Below the pieces are notes generated by a model that worked only from the letters and a program-made list of their open reading frames with translations, searched no databases and had not been told where the DNA came from. From assembly GCA_009785325.1 (NCBI GenBank), contig WQWN01000001.1, positions 62,001 through 126,000 of the forward strand: a stretch of DNA of 64,000 nt, written 5' to 3'. This DNA comes from Candidatus Saccharimonadota bacterium (GTDB taxonomy: Bacteria; Patescibacteriota; Saccharimonadia; Saccharimonadales; Saccharimonadaceae). Below, piece by piece: positions 9,264 through 19,384 of this stretch. The translations under genes were made by a program, and so were the position numbers. Position 1 is the first letter of the stretch, and each line of letters opens with the position of its first letter.

Positions 9264-12200
9264 ATGAAATTTGAGGAGGTTTATCGGAGACTGAACGCGG
9301 AGCAGCGGGAGGCAGTAGATGAGGTGGAAGGGCCGCTTTTGGTGTTGGCGGGGCCAGGGACGGGGAAGACGCAGCTTTTGAGTGCGCGAGTGGCGAATAT
9401 TTTACGGGAGACGGACGCACTGGCGGAGAATATTTTGTGTTTGACATTTACGGAGGCGGGGGCGAGAAATATGCGAGAGAGGCTGGCGGGGTTTATTGGG
9501 CAGGATAGTTATCGAGTGGGGATTAGTACTTATCATGGGTTTGGACGGGAACTGATTTCGGAGGCGCGAGACTACTTTGCTGGGCGGGAGTTAGAGAAAG
9601 CGGCGGATGAGATTAAGATTTATGGGATCGTGAAAGGGATTTTGGACGGGCTGGAGTATCGGGATATTTTGAGAAGGGCGGAGGTGCGAGATGTGATTAG
9701 TACGATTTCGGAATTGAAGAGGGAGCTGGTGAGTGCGGAGGATTTACGAAGGATTGTAGAGCAGAATCGAGAGGTTGCTACGGAAGTGAATGGAGTTTTG
9801 GCGGAAGTGATGGGCGGAGTGAAGCGGATGCCGAGTAAGCTCGAGCAGGCGGTAGAGATCTATGGGGCGGTTTTGGAGGTTTTGGAGAAGAATTTGATGC
9901 GGGAGAAAATTGGGCGAGTGGGCGGGATTGCGGAGGAATACGTATTTAGTTTGAAACGGGCTTTTGCAGAGGCGGAAGCGGAAGGGAAGGCGCGGGCGCT
10001 GAATGCTTGGAAGACGAAATATCTAGAGAAAGACCTGAAGGACCGACCGATTTTGAAAATTGAGGCAGGGAATCGGAAGATGGAGAGTATGGCGGGTGTT
10101 TTGGAGAAATACGCGGCGGCGCTGGAAGCAGAGGGGTTGTTTGATTATGACGATATGATTTTGGAGGCGATTCGGGTACTGGAAGAGAATGACGATCTGC
10201 GGTTCACGCTGCAGGAGAAATATTTATATATTATGCTGGACGAGTATCAAGATACGAATGCAGCGCAGAGTCGAATCATTGAGCTTTTGACGAATAATCC
10301 TGCGAGCGAGGGGCGGCCGAATGTGATGGCGGTGGGAGATGATGACCAGGCGATTTATGCGTTTCAAGGAGCGATGAGTTCGAATTTGTTGGAGTTTTAT
10401 GAGCGATATCGTGATGTGAAGGTGGTGAATTTGGTGAAGAATTATCGGTCGGGGGTGGGGATTTTGGAGTTTGCGCGAGGGGTGGCAGGGCAGATTGAGG
10501 GGAGGTTTGGGTTTTCGACCTTTCCGCCAAATGGCGGTGTCCAAAAACCAGAGATAAACTCTGATTTTATGGACGAATTGCCGGAATTAAAGAGAGGGAG
10601 TCTGGAAATGTGTAAAGAGCTAGTCGCGGAGAGTGGGGTGAGAGCGGAGATTGAGCGGGTAGAGTTTAAGAGTAGTATAGGAGAGAATGCTTGGGTAGCG
10701 GGGAGGATTGCGGGGCTTTTGAAGAGCGGAGAGGAAGCTAGGGAGATTGCGGTGATTGCGCCGAAACATGCTTATTTAGAGAAGTTGCTGCCATTTTTAC
10801 ATGAGCGTGAGGTAGCGGTGACTTATGAGAAGCGGGAGAATATCTTGGAAGCTCGGGCGGTGCGGGAATTGGTGGCTTTTGCGCGGCTAGTTTTGGATCC
10901 TCGGGATGAGAACTGGGCGGAGGTTTTGAGTTTTGAGTTTTTTGGGATTGATCCGATGGAGATTTGGAAGGTGTCGTGGAAGGCAGCAAGTGAGCGGAGA
11001 GGGTGGGCGGAAGTTGTGGTGGAAAGTGAGTGTGAGGAGCTAGTGCGGGCGGGGAAGTTGGTGTTGGATTTGAGTTTGAAGGCTAAGACTGAGACGCTGG
11101 AGAAGATGGTGGACTATATGACGGGTGCGGAGAAGTTGGTGGTGGGAGAGGAGGATTTGACGAGTCCGATGCGGGGGTTTTGTCTGGGGCGGGATGCGCG
11201 GGGAGTTTATGAGGTACTGAATTATTTGACGGTGCTGCGAGATAGATTGGCGGATTTTCGAGGAGAAGAAGGGAGGGGTTTGAGGGACTTGATTGAGTAT
11301 GTGGAGGCGTGTGAAACGGCGGGGGTGAAGGTGATGAATACGAGTCCTTATAATGAGGCGGTGGATACGGTGAACTTGATGACGGCGTATGCAGCGAAAG
11401 GGCTGGAGTTTAAGCATGTGTTTGTGATTAGCGCGGATGATAAAACTTGGGCAGGTGGGAAGAACAGGGTGAATATGGTGAACCTGCCGGTGAATTTGCA
11501 GAAGATTCGACACGTAGGGGATTCGCAGGATGATAGGCTGAGGTTGATGTATGTGGCGATTACGCGGGCGAAAACGAATCTGTATGTGACGAGTAGCTTG
11601 TGGAATTATGCGGGGAAGGCGCTGGAGCGGCTGAGGTTTTTTGATGAGAGAGAAGAGGGGGGTGTGGTACGGAATCACTTGTTGCCTGATGAATTTGCTG
11701 TAGTGCGGAATGGAGGAGATGCGGGAGTTGTAGGAGTGGAGGAATTGGAATTAAATTGGCGGGATCGGCATGTACCGGTGAGTGTAGAGATGAAAGATCT
11801 TTTGAGGGAGCGACTGGAGAAGTATCGGATTAGCCCGACGCATTTAAATTCGTTTGTGGATGTTGTTTATGCGGGGCCGCGGAAGTTTTATGAAAATACG
11901 ATTTTGAGGTTTCCGCAGGGGATTAGTGTGAGCGGGGTTTTTGGGAACTGTGTACATGCAGCACTGGACTGGTGGCAAAGGGAAGTTTTGAAAGGTGGAG
12001 TAGTGGGGGTTGATGGGGTTTTGGAGGTTTTCGAGAGGGAGCTGGCGAAAGCGGGAGGGCTGAACGCTGGCGAGAAGGAGTTACTGCAAGAGCGGGGGGA
12101 GTTTGCGCTGCGGGAGTTTTATAAGCAGCGGGGGGAGATGATGGCGATGAAGAATATCAGGAGTGAGGTGAATTTCGGGACGGAAATGATTGCGCTAGGG

Positions 12201-12626
12201 GATGTGATTTTGACAGGGAAAGTGGATCGAATGGAGATCGATGAGGAGAAGAAAGAGATTATAGTGGTGGATTTTAAGACGGGGCCGAGTAGGACGAAGA
12301 TTAGTCGGAGTGATTTGAAGACGCATAAATATCTGCAGCAGGTTTACCTATATAAATTGCTCGTGGAAAATTCGGTGAAGTTCCGCGGGTATGAAGTGGT
12401 GGGGGCGAGACTAGAGTTTGTGGAGGCGGATGATGAGGGGGTGGTGAATTTTCTGGAGATTTATGAGTTTGATAAGGAGGAATTGGAGCGGTGCGAGAAG
12501 TTGCTCAGGGCGGTATGGGGAAAGGTGATGGCGTTTGATTTTCCTGATGTGAGTGAGTATTCGGAGGATTTGGCTGGGGTGCGGAAATTTGAAGAGGAGC
12601 TGATTGTGGGGCTGGAATCCGCTTAA
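9264..12626 (+). CDS. UvrD/Rep-family superfamily I helicase with C-terminal RecB-like PD-(D/E)XK nuclease domain
   Basis: LAGPGTGKTQLL, DEYQDTNAAQ, GDDDQAIYAFQGA, VYVAITRAK-type motif; C-terminal IVVDFKTG..KYLQQVYLYKLL. Confidence 0.9.
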   Translation: MKFEEVYRRLNAEQREAVDEVEGPLLVLAGPGTGKTQLLSARVANILRETDALAENILCLTFTEAGARNMRERLAGFIGQDSYRVGISTYHGFGRELISEARDYFAGRELEKAADEIKIYGIVKGILDGLEYRDILRRAEVRDVISTISELKRELVSAEDLRRIVEQNREVATEVNGVLAEVMGGVKRMPSKLEQAVEIYGAVLEVLEKNLMREKIGRVGGIAEEYVFSLKRAFAEAEAEGKARALNAWKTKYLEKDLKDRPILKIEAGNRKMESMAGVLEKYAAALEAEGLFDYDDMILEAIRVLEENDDLRFTLQEKYLYIMLDEYQDTNAAQSRIIELLTNNPASEGRPNVMAVGDDDQAIYAFQGAMSSNLLEFYERYRDVKVVNLVKNYRSGVGILEFARGVAGQIEGRFGFSTFPPNGGVQKPEINSDFMDELPELKRGSLEMCKELVAESGVRAEIERVEFKSSIGENAWVAGRIAGLLKSGEEAREIAVIAPKHAYLEKLLPFLHEREVAVTYEKRENILEARAVRELVAFARLVLDPRDENWAEVLSFEFFGIDPMEIWKVSWKAASERRGWAEVVVESECEELVRAGKLVLDLSLKAKTETLEKMVDYMTGAEKLVVGEEDLTSPMRGFCLGRDARGVYEVLNYLTVLRDRLADFRGEEGRGLRDLIEYVEACETAGVKVMNTSPYNEAVDTVNLMTAYAAKGLEFKHVFVISADDKTWAGGKNRVNMVNLPVNLQKIRHVGDSQDDRLRLMYVAITRAKTNLYVTSSLWNYAGKALERLRFFDEREEGGVVRNHLLPDEFAVVRNGGDAGVVGVEELELNWRDRHVPVSVEMKDLLRERLEKYRISPTHLNSFVDVVYAGPRKFYENTILRFPQGISVSGVFGNCVHAALDWWQREVLKGGVVGVDGVLEVFERELAKAGGLNAGEKELLQERGEFALREFYKQRGEMMAMKNIRSEVNFGTEMIALGDVILTGKVDRMEIDEEKKEIIVVDFKTGPSRTKISRSDLKTHKYLQQVYLYKLLVENSVKFRGYEVVGARLEFVEADDEGVVNFLEIYEFDKEELERCEKLLRAVWGKVMAFDFPDVSEYSEDLAGVRKFEEELIVGLESA

Positions 12627-12732
12627 CGTTGCGTTTTCAGTATGGGGGTGATTTAATTGGGCAACACACGAGCCGGCTAGTCGGCTTTGTGTATTATTTT
12701 GCCGACAAGGTCGGTCGTATATTATCAGGAAA

Positions 12733-12892
12733 GGTGGTGAATGGCGTGAAATACTACGCGTCAAAAAACCAGACAGGTAATTATGTCACAGAGGTTCACT
12801 GTAGTGGTTGCTCCAGAGTGAGCTACAAAAACCCGCACTTCGCACACAATGACCATGTGTGGTGTCCGCACTGCGAAAAGCACAAAGTATAA
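12733..12892 (+). CDS. Small (~50 aa) zinc-ribbon protein
   Basis: CSGCSRVSYKNPHFAHNDHVWCPHCEKHKV (two CxxC pairs); SD-like GGAAAGGTGG nearby; start within the 87-aa ORF inferred. Confidence 0.55.
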
Positions 12893-12923
12893 GCATGGGC
12901 TGCAGCCCACCCACCCAACACAA

Positions 12924-12963
12924 GCCGGCCAGCATCTCAAAACGAGAAGCGGCCGGCGTTTTA
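12924..12963 (+). terminator. Intrinsic terminator of the small zinc-ribbon gene
   Basis: GCCGGCC-agcaTCTCaaaacGAGAagc-GGCCGGC followed by GTTTTATTT. Confidence 0.85.
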
Positions 12964-12983
12964 TTTGTGGTAAAATGGTGGGT

Positions 12984-13943
12984 ATGGAATTTTGGAAAGA
13001 ATTGCCGAAGCCGTTTTTTGCGCTGGCGCCGATGGAAGCTGTGACCGATGTAGCTTTTCGGCACGTGGTCGCAAAAGCGGGGCGGCCAGATGTTTATTTT
13101 ACTGAGTTTACAAATACGGCGAGTTACGCGAGCGAAAAAGGGAGATGGAATGCGGAGCAGAGGCTAGTTTTTAAGCCGAGCGAGCAGCCGATCGTGGCGC
13201 AGATCTGGGGGAGTGTGCCAGAGAATTTCGCGATTACGGCGGCAGGATGTGCGGAAATGGGATATAGGGCAGTTGATCTGAATATGGGATGTCCTGAGAA
13301 AAACGTAGTGAAAACAGGTGGTGGTAGTGGGCTGATCCTCGATCCGGAGAGGGCGGGGAAGATTATCGCGGCGACGAAAACGGCGGGACTACCAGTGAGT
13401 GTGAAGACGCGACTAGGGTTTACGAGGACAGAGGAATGGCGAGATTGGTTGACGTTTGTTTTGAGGCAAGATGTGGTGAATTTGACGATACATCTCAGGA
13501 CTCGGAAAGAAATGAGTGTGCCAGCAGCGCATCATGAACTGATTCCCGAGATCGTGAAGTTGCGTGATGAGATCGCGCCACAAACGACATTATGCGTGAA
13601 CGGCGATGTGCGAGATAGGGCGCACGGGATGGAGATCGTGCGGGAGAACCCTGGCGTAGATGGACTAATGATCGGGCGCGGAGTGTTTCGTGATGTGTTT
13701 TGTTTCAGTGATGGCGTGCAAGCGACGAAAGAGTCGCTACTGGAACTGCTGGAGTTGCATTTAGATGAGTTCGATAAGATGGTGGATGGGGACGAATCGC
13801 GAGCGCGGCGATTTGATCCGCTAAAAAGATTTTTTAAGATTTATGTGCGGGATTTCCCGAATGCGGCGGAGATGCGAGCGGAATTGATGGAGTGCAAGAC
13901 GACTACGGAGGCGAGGGCGGTTTTAGGTGCTCGAGTGTGGTAG
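12984..13943 (+). CDS. dus: tRNA-dihydrouridine synthase
   Basis: LAPMEAVTDVAFRHVV, DLNMGCPEKNVVKTGGGSGLI, VSVKTRLG, LMIGRGVF; start moved inward from the ORF-track start. Confidence 0.9.
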   Translation: MEFWKELPKPFFALAPMEAVTDVAFRHVVAKAGRPDVYFTEFTNTASYASEKGRWNAEQRLVFKPSEQPIVAQIWGSVPENFAITAAGCAEMGYRAVDLNMGCPEKNVVKTGGGSGLILDPERAGKIIAATKTAGLPVSVKTRLGFTRTEEWRDWLTFVLRQDVVNLTIHLRTRKEMSVPAAHHELIPEIVKLRDEIAPQTTLCVNGDVRDRAHGMEIVRENPGVDGLMIGRGVFRDVFCFSDGVQATKESLLELLELHLDEFDKMVDGDESRARRFDPLKRFFKIYVRDFPNAAEMRAELMECKTTTEARAVLGARVW

Positions 13944-13964
13944 AATTAAGGAAAGGAGATTCTG

Positions 13965-14216
13965 GTGATGAAAAAAGCTACGATTTATACGACGCAACAC
14001 TGCACGATCTGTCATTCTGTGATGGATTGGTTTGACAAGACTGGAGTGGAATACGAAGAGCGAGACGTGGCGGATGACGCGGCGATGGCGGAAGTGGAGA
14101 AGGCGCTCGGTCAGCCAATGACATCGGCACCAATTACTGTGATTGGTGATGAGGCAATTCAGGGTTTTGATCGGCCAGCAATGTTGGCTGCTTTTGAAAA
14201 ATTATCAGCGGAGTAG
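13965..14216 (+). CDS. Glutaredoxin-like protein
   Basis: YTTQHCTICHSVMDWF, TSAPITVIGDEAIQGFD. Confidence 0.88.
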   Translation: MMKKATIYTTQHCTICHSVMDWFDKTGVEYEERDVADDAAMAEVEKALGQPMTSAPITVIGDEAIQGFDRPAMLAAFEKLSAE

Positions 14217-14225
14217 GTATCGTCG

Positions 14226-15062
14226 ATGGAAGAAAAGTGCGTGAACTTGTCGAATTGCAAGATGTATTATTGGCAAGGGCGGTTTGACGGGAGGCGGAAG
14301 ACGCTGTTATTAGTGCATGGTTTTCGTGGTGACCATAACGGACTGAGGTTTATCGCGGAAGGACTAGAGGAGAAGTTTAACGTGATCGTGCCGGATCTAC
14401 CTGGGTTTGGTAAGAGTAGTGAGTTTGAAAGTGGGAAACATGATCTGAATGCGTATGTGGATGCGCTGAGAGAATTTATCGAGGAGTTAAAACTGAAGCA
14501 AAAGCCACTGATGGTGGCGCATTCTTTTGGGACGATCGTGACAAGCAAACTAGCATACGAAGCGCCTGACGTGATGGGTGAAAAAGTGGTGCTAATTTGC
14601 CCTATAGCGACGAAGGCGTTGACGGGAAGAATTGTGAAACTAGGAGATAGGATCGTAGGGCTGACAGGTAAGATGCCTGACAAGCTCGGGAAAAAAATGA
14701 CAGGATCGAAACTCGTGGCAGATCTGGTGAGTTTGAAGATGACAAAAACAAAAGACAAGGAACTGAAGCGACGCGTAAAGGAGGAGCATCGGAGGTATTT
14801 CGGGGGGTTTGCGACGAATAAGTCGATGATAGAAGGCATGAGGGCGGCGAACTCGGGGAGTGTGGGGATGTTTGCGCGAGAAATTGACAAGGAGATTCTG
14901 GTGATTGCGACGGAACTGGATGATTTGACGAGTGTAGAGTCACAAAAGAGGCTAGTAAAGAAATTTACGAATGCGCGGATAGAAGTAGTAGATGAGACGG
15001 GACATCTGGTACATTATGAGAGACCCGAGGAAGTGGCGAGATTAGTGAAAGAATTTATGTGA
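14226..15062 (+). CDS. Alpha/beta hydrolase
   Basis: LLVHGFRGDHNGL, VAHSFGTIV, terminal ETGHLVHYERPEE. Confidence 0.85.
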   Translation: MEEKCVNLSNCKMYYWQGRFDGRRKTLLLVHGFRGDHNGLRFIAEGLEEKFNVIVPDLPGFGKSSEFESGKHDLNAYVDALREFIEELKLKQKPLMVAHSFGTIVTSKLAYEAPDVMGEKVVLICPIATKALTGRIVKLGDRIVGLTGKMPDKLGKKMTGSKLVADLVSLKMTKTKDKELKRRVKEEHRRYFGGFATNKSMIEGMRAANSGSVGMFAREIDKEILVIATELDDLTSVESQKRLVKKFTNARIEVVDETGHLVHYERPEEVARLVKEFM

Positions 15063-15096
15063 ACTCAATTCATCGACAGATAAGTGCTTGAGTGGG

Positions 15097-16386
15097 TTAT
15101 TTCTTTGGGGTTTCGGTGCTGGGTGACTTGCTGGGTTTAATAATTGAGTTATAGATTTCCTCAAAACGGTCGAGAGTGTGAGTGATGTCGTGGGTTTTGG
15201 CTATGCGCAGGCTTTCTTTTGAAAATTTGGCACGAAGAACAGGGTCTGTGGTGAGTTCGTAGAGACCTTCGGCGATTTGGTCGACGTTGTCTTTTTCGCA
15301 AAGGAAGCCGTTTTTGCCAGTATGGCAGAGTTCGGCGAGAGCGCCAGCATTTACAGCTACGATAGGTTGACCACACGCCATAGCTTCGAGCGTAACGATA
15401 CTCTGAAGATCTGCAGGGGAAGGCATACAGAAAACTGTGCCGACACGATGAAGCTCGATTATGTCTTCAGAATCGCGGTCGATGCGACCAGTGAAGGTAA
15501 CTTTGCGGGCGATGCCGAGGCGGCGAACTTGGTCTCGAAGATTTGCCATGTCGGTACCATCACCGACAAGAAGTAGGTGGGATTTAGTGAGTTTTTGGAT
15601 GCGAGCGAAAGCCTCGACGAGGATCGAGCAGTGTTTTTCTATATCGATGCGGCCGATATAAGAAATGATAGGTTTGTCGCTGGGGATTTTGTATTTTTTA
15701 TAGATCTCTGGGGAAGGTTTGGCGGGAGAGAAACGGGCGAGTTCTATGCCGTTACTGACGACTTCGACGGGTGCAGTAATCTGATGGCCGCGCGGATGGT
15801 TTTTTATCGTGATGTCGATGGCTAGCTGAGTAGGCATAGTGACATAGTCGAATTGTTTGAGGAATCCGACGCCGTAATGCTTAAGTGCGCCTGCAAGTGG
15901 GCGAGAGAACGGGGCGATGAGGCGGAGGTTTTCGAGGAGGTTTTCGGGAAGAACGTGGTTTGTGTGTATAACAGGAATGCCGTGAGTATGTGCGTAGCGG
16001 AAGATAGCCTGACCAATCATAAGAAATTGTTGATTATGAATAATGTCTGGTTGAAATTCGTCTAGAGCGCGGCGGATTTCGGCCTGAGGGTTTAAGGATA
16101 CTTTGAAGCCGTTTTTTGCGTAGACGCGCGGAATATTAACACCGACGATCTTGCGGCGGTCTGGGAGAGTGGCGGTTTGACTGTGATAAAAAGGGAAGTT
16201 GGTGGAGGCAGTGCGAATGATGCGATAATTGCCGTCTGTTTCTTCGTGATGGTCACCGTCCTGGCTAGGTGCGATGACGAGAACTTCGTGTCCGCGATCG
16301 GCCATGCCTTTTGCGAGGTTGCGACTAAAAGTCGAGACGCCGTTAATGGTGGGCCAGTACATATCTGATGAGATTACTATTTTCAT
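15097..16386 (-). CDS. GT-B glycosyltransferase (GT4-like)
   Basis: DMYWPTINGVSTFSRNLAKGMADRGHEV, ISYIGRIDIEKH, SLEAMACGQPIVAVNAGAL-type motif. Confidence 0.9.
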   Translation of the reverse strand: MKIVISSDMYWPTINGVSTFSRNLAKGMADRGHEVLVIAPSQDGDHHEETDGNYRIIRTASTNFPFYHSQTATLPDRRKIVGVNIPRVYAKNGFKVSLNPQAEIRRALDEFQPDIIHNQQFLMIGQAIFRYAHTHGIPVIHTNHVLPENLLENLRLIAPFSRPLAGALKHYGVGFLKQFDYVTMPTQLAIDITIKNHPRGHQITAPVEVVSNGIELARFSPAKPSPEIYKKYKIPSDKPIISYIGRIDIEKHCSILVEAFARIQKLTKSHLLLVGDGTDMANLRDQVRRLGIARKVTFTGRIDRDSEDIIELHRVGTVFCMPSPADLQSIVTLEAMACGQPIVAVNAGALAELCHTGKNGFLCEKDNVDQIAEGLYELTTDPVLRAKFSKESLRIAKTHDITHTLDRFEEIYNSIIKPSKSPSTETPKK

Positions 16387-16488
16387 AGGGACATTATAAC
16401 ACCTTTAGCGCAAGATGGGGGCGGATGCGACTATCAACATAAGTACGAGTGAAGAGTTCTAGACGATGAACTATGGTAGAATGATGCC

Positions 16489-17571
16489 ATGAAACTGTTT
16501 TTTGACGCAAGGTTTATACGGACAGATTGGCATGATTCGATTAGTTTGTATTCGGCGAGTCTGGCGGGAGAGATCTTGAAGTGGCATGATGATGTGACGT
16601 TTTTGATTTGCGACGAGGAGCAGGCGGAGTTTTTGCCGGAAGGTGCGAAGACCGTGAAGATCCATGCGCCGGATAGTTTGCGGGAGGTGAGGAGTGGTCG
16701 GGTGATTGAGGGGCTGGGGGCGGATGTGGTATGGACACCACTACAGACAGTAGGGAGTAGTCGGGCTTATCGGCTGATTTTGACGATTCATGATTTGACG
16801 TATTTTAAGTTCAATACGCCGCCTGATGGAAAAAAATGGTGGGTGAGACTGGGATGGAAGTTGTTTCATATGACATATCTACCGCAGCGGATGATTTTGC
16901 GAAAAGCGGACGCAGTGATGGTGCCGAGTGAAGAAACGCGGCGAGAATTGCTGGAGGCGAAAATGTTTGAGGGGGATATAGAAGTAGTGAGTCCTGCACC
17001 GAGGAAGCTGAGCGATGTTCGGGAGAGACCTGCGCAAGGTGAGGATGCGCCGAGGAATATCGTGTATATCGGGACAGGACAGCGACATAAAAATGTAGGG
17101 GTACTAGTGCGGGGAATGGAGTTTTTGCCTGGGCGGGTTTTGCATTTGATGAGTCCGATGAGCGAAAAAGTGCGACGTAGTCTGCTGGCGGCAAAACCTG
17201 AAGGTGCGGAGATTGTTTTTCATGGAGGATTTGATGCGGAGAAGCAGGCGGAAGTACTGGCGGACGATGCGATTTTGGTGAGTGCGAGTTTGGCGGAAGG
17301 ATTTGGGATACCTCTCGTGGAAGCGATGGAGTTTGGGGTGCCGATTGTAGTGGCGAATACGGCGGTTTTCCGCGAAGTGGCGGGTGATGCGGCGGAGTTT
17401 TTTGATCCTTTTAGTCCTCAGGATTTTGCGCGGGCGGTAGAGGTGATGGATACAAAAGTTGTACGAGAAAGGATAGTCACGAAAGGGCTAGAGCAGGCGA
17501 AGAAGTTTAACTGGAGAGAGTCGGCGAAAGTAATTACAGAGACAGCGAGGAGACTATATGGGGAAAGATAA
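16489..17571 (+). CDS. Glycosyltransferase family 4-like
   Basis: LTIHDLTYFKFN, IVYIGTGQRHKNVGVL, SLAEGFGIPLVEAMEFGVPIV. Confidence 0.9.
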   Translation: MKLFFDARFIRTDWHDSISLYSASLAGEILKWHDDVTFLICDEEQAEFLPEGAKTVKIHAPDSLREVRSGRVIEGLGADVVWTPLQTVGSSRAYRLILTIHDLTYFKFNTPPDGKKWWVRLGWKLFHMTYLPQRMILRKADAVMVPSEETRRELLEAKMFEGDIEVVSPAPRKLSDVRERPAQGEDAPRNIVYIGTGQRHKNVGVLVRGMEFLPGRVLHLMSPMSEKVRRSLLAAKPEGAEIVFHGGFDAEKQAEVLADDAILVSASLAEGFGIPLVEAMEFGVPIVVANTAVFREVAGDAAEFFDPFSPQDFARAVEVMDTKVVRERIVTKGLEQAKKFNWRESAKVITETARRLYGER

Positions 17572-18034
17572 GAAGAAGAAACGAATTTCGACTGGGGTGA
17601 TTGCGAATCGACGCGCGAAGTTTGATTATGAGTTGGAAGATGAGTTGAGAGTGGGGATGAGTTTGGACGGGAGGAGAGTGAGGGCGGCGCGGGATGGGCA
17701 TGTTAGTTTGCAGGGGGCTTATGTGACGGCGCGGGATGGGCAACTGTGGCTGAATGGGGCTAGTTTCACTTTAAGGATGAATACGCGAGGCGGAGAGGAG
17801 AGGGCGGTGGATAGCTCGGCGGTGAGGTTACTGGCAACGAAAGAGCAGATTTTTGCGATGGAGAGGGAGAAGAAAGATGGAATGACGGTGGTACCGACTA
17901 AGCTTTTGACCAAAGGGAGGTTTATCAAGCTGGTGGTAGCGGTAGGGAAAGGGAAGAAGAAGTATGATAAACGGGAGACGATTAAGCGGCGGGATACTGA
18001 GAGGGAACATCGGCGGATGTTGAAGAAGCTGTGA
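17558..18034 (+). CDS. smpB: SsrA-binding protein
   Basis: ISTGVIANRRAKFDYELEDELRVGMSLDGRRVRAARDGHVSL; C-terminal basic tail. Confidence 0.85.
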   Translation: MGKDKKKKRISTGVIANRRAKFDYELEDELRVGMSLDGRRVRAARDGHVSLQGAYVTARDGQLWLNGASFTLRMNTRGGEERAVDSSAVRLLATKEQIFAMEREKKDGMTVVPTKLLTKGRFIKLVVAVGKGKKKYDKRETIKRRDTEREHRRMLKKL

Positions 18035-18843
18035 TGAAGATTTATTCGTGGAATGTAAATGGGCTGAGGGCGGTGGAATCGAAGGGTAAGTTGGAGGAGC
18101 TTTTGCGGGTCGAGAAGCCGGACGTGGTTTGTTTTCAGGAGATTAAGATGGATGAGGGAGCGGCGGGAGGTTTTCGGGAGAAATATGCGGGGTTTGAGCA
18201 GTTTTATAGTTTTGCGGGGAAGAAGGGGTATTCTGGGACGGGGATTTGGGTGAGTAAAAAATGTGTTCATTTGGGAATGGTGGATTTGACGGGGGTTTTG
18301 GACAGGGGGGAGTTGGTGGATGAATTTGGGGATGCTCTGAGTGAAGGGAGATTGATCGCGGTGGAGTTTGAGGGATTTTACCTGGTGAATATGTATGCGC
18401 CGCATACTAAGCGGGAACTAGAGAGGTTGCCGCTGAAGCGGCGGTGGAATGAGATGATTTTGAAGTTGTTGAAGGAGTTGGAGGAGGTGAAGCCTGTGGT
18501 TCTCGCTGGGGATTTTAATGTGGCGCATCGGGAGATTGATTTGGCGAATCCGAAGCAGAACGTGATGAATGCGGGGTTTACGAAGGAAGAGCGGGAGGAT
18601 TTTGATAAGTTTATGGAGGCGGGGCTGGTAGATACGTTTCGAGAATTTAATCCGGAGAAGACTGAGGTGTATACTTGGTGGACTTGGCGAGCGAAGGCGC
18701 GGGAGAGAAATGTGGGGTGGCGGATTGATTATTTTGTGGTGAGTAAAGATTTTATACATAGAGTGATTGGCGCGGGAGTACATGCGGATGTGTTTGGGTC
18801 GGATCACTGCCCGGTGAGTTTGACGATCGGAGGCGTGAAATGA
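18031..18843 (+). CDS. xth: Exodeoxyribonuclease III
   Basis: MKIYSWNVNGLRA, CFQEIKMD, AGDFNVAHREIDLANPK, GWRIDYFVVS, GSDHCPVSL. Confidence 0.95.
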   Translation: MMKIYSWNVNGLRAVESKGKLEELLRVEKPDVVCFQEIKMDEGAAGGFREKYAGFEQFYSFAGKKGYSGTGIWVSKKCVHLGMVDLTGVLDRGELVDEFGDALSEGRLIAVEFEGFYLVNMYAPHTKRELERLPLKRRWNEMILKLLKELEEVKPVVLAGDFNVAHREIDLANPKQNVMNAGFTKEEREDFDKFMEAGLVDTFREFNPEKTEVYTWWTWRAKARERNVGWRIDYFVVSKDFIHRVIGAGVHADVFGSDHCPVSLTIGGVK

Positions 18844-19334
18844 GTGAGAAGATTACGAATGCATCACTAGCGTTTTTGAAGAAGGAGGGTGAGACGTGTC
18901 TAGGAATTAAACAGAAAAAGATCGGTGCTGGAAAATGGAATGGGTGGGGCGGAAGAGAAGAAGAGGGAGACGGGTCGATAGATGATACGATGGTGCGCGA
19001 ATGCGATGAAGAGGGAAGGTTTACGCCGACGGAATATCGGAAGGTGGCGGAGGTGGAGTTTTTGAATCCGTCAAGAGACCGTGAGTTGGGGCGGATGTTG
19101 GTGCATATTTATTTTGTGACGGCGTGGGACGGTGAACCGATAAGTACTGTGGAAATGAAAAACCCGACATGGTTTAGAGATGAAGAGATTCCGTATGGCA
19201 AAATGTTAGAGGCTGATTCTTGGTGGCTGAGAAAGGCGATTGGTGGGCTGACTTTTCGGGCGTTTGCGAAGTACGGTGAAAACTGGGAGTTTATGGAAGA
19301 GGAGAGCTGGATCGAGGAAGTAGATGGTTTTTAA
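18840..19334 (+). CDS. NUDIX hydrolase
   Basis: KWNGWGGREEEGDGSIDDTMVRECDEEG NUDIX-box-like. Confidence 0.8.
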   Translation: MSEKITNASLAFLKKEGETCLGIKQKKIGAGKWNGWGGREEEGDGSIDDTMVRECDEEGRFTPTEYRKVAEVEFLNPSRDRELGRMLVHIYFVTAWDGEPISTVEMKNPTWFRDEEIPYGKMLEADSWWLRKAIGGLTFRAFAKYGENWEFMEEESWIEEVDGF

Positions 19335-19384
19335 CTTTTTTTGGAGGCGGTTTGGATTTGGTGAGGATAGTGTAGAATAGAAGT

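Noticed and set aside
11040-11678. 212-aa minus ORF inside the helicase gene
   Set aside because: Fully antisense to a well-supported CDS; R/H/P/I-rich composition is typical of a shadow ORF.
17719-18405. 228-aa minus ORF over smpB/xth
   Set aside because: Antisense to two recognised genes; no independent support.
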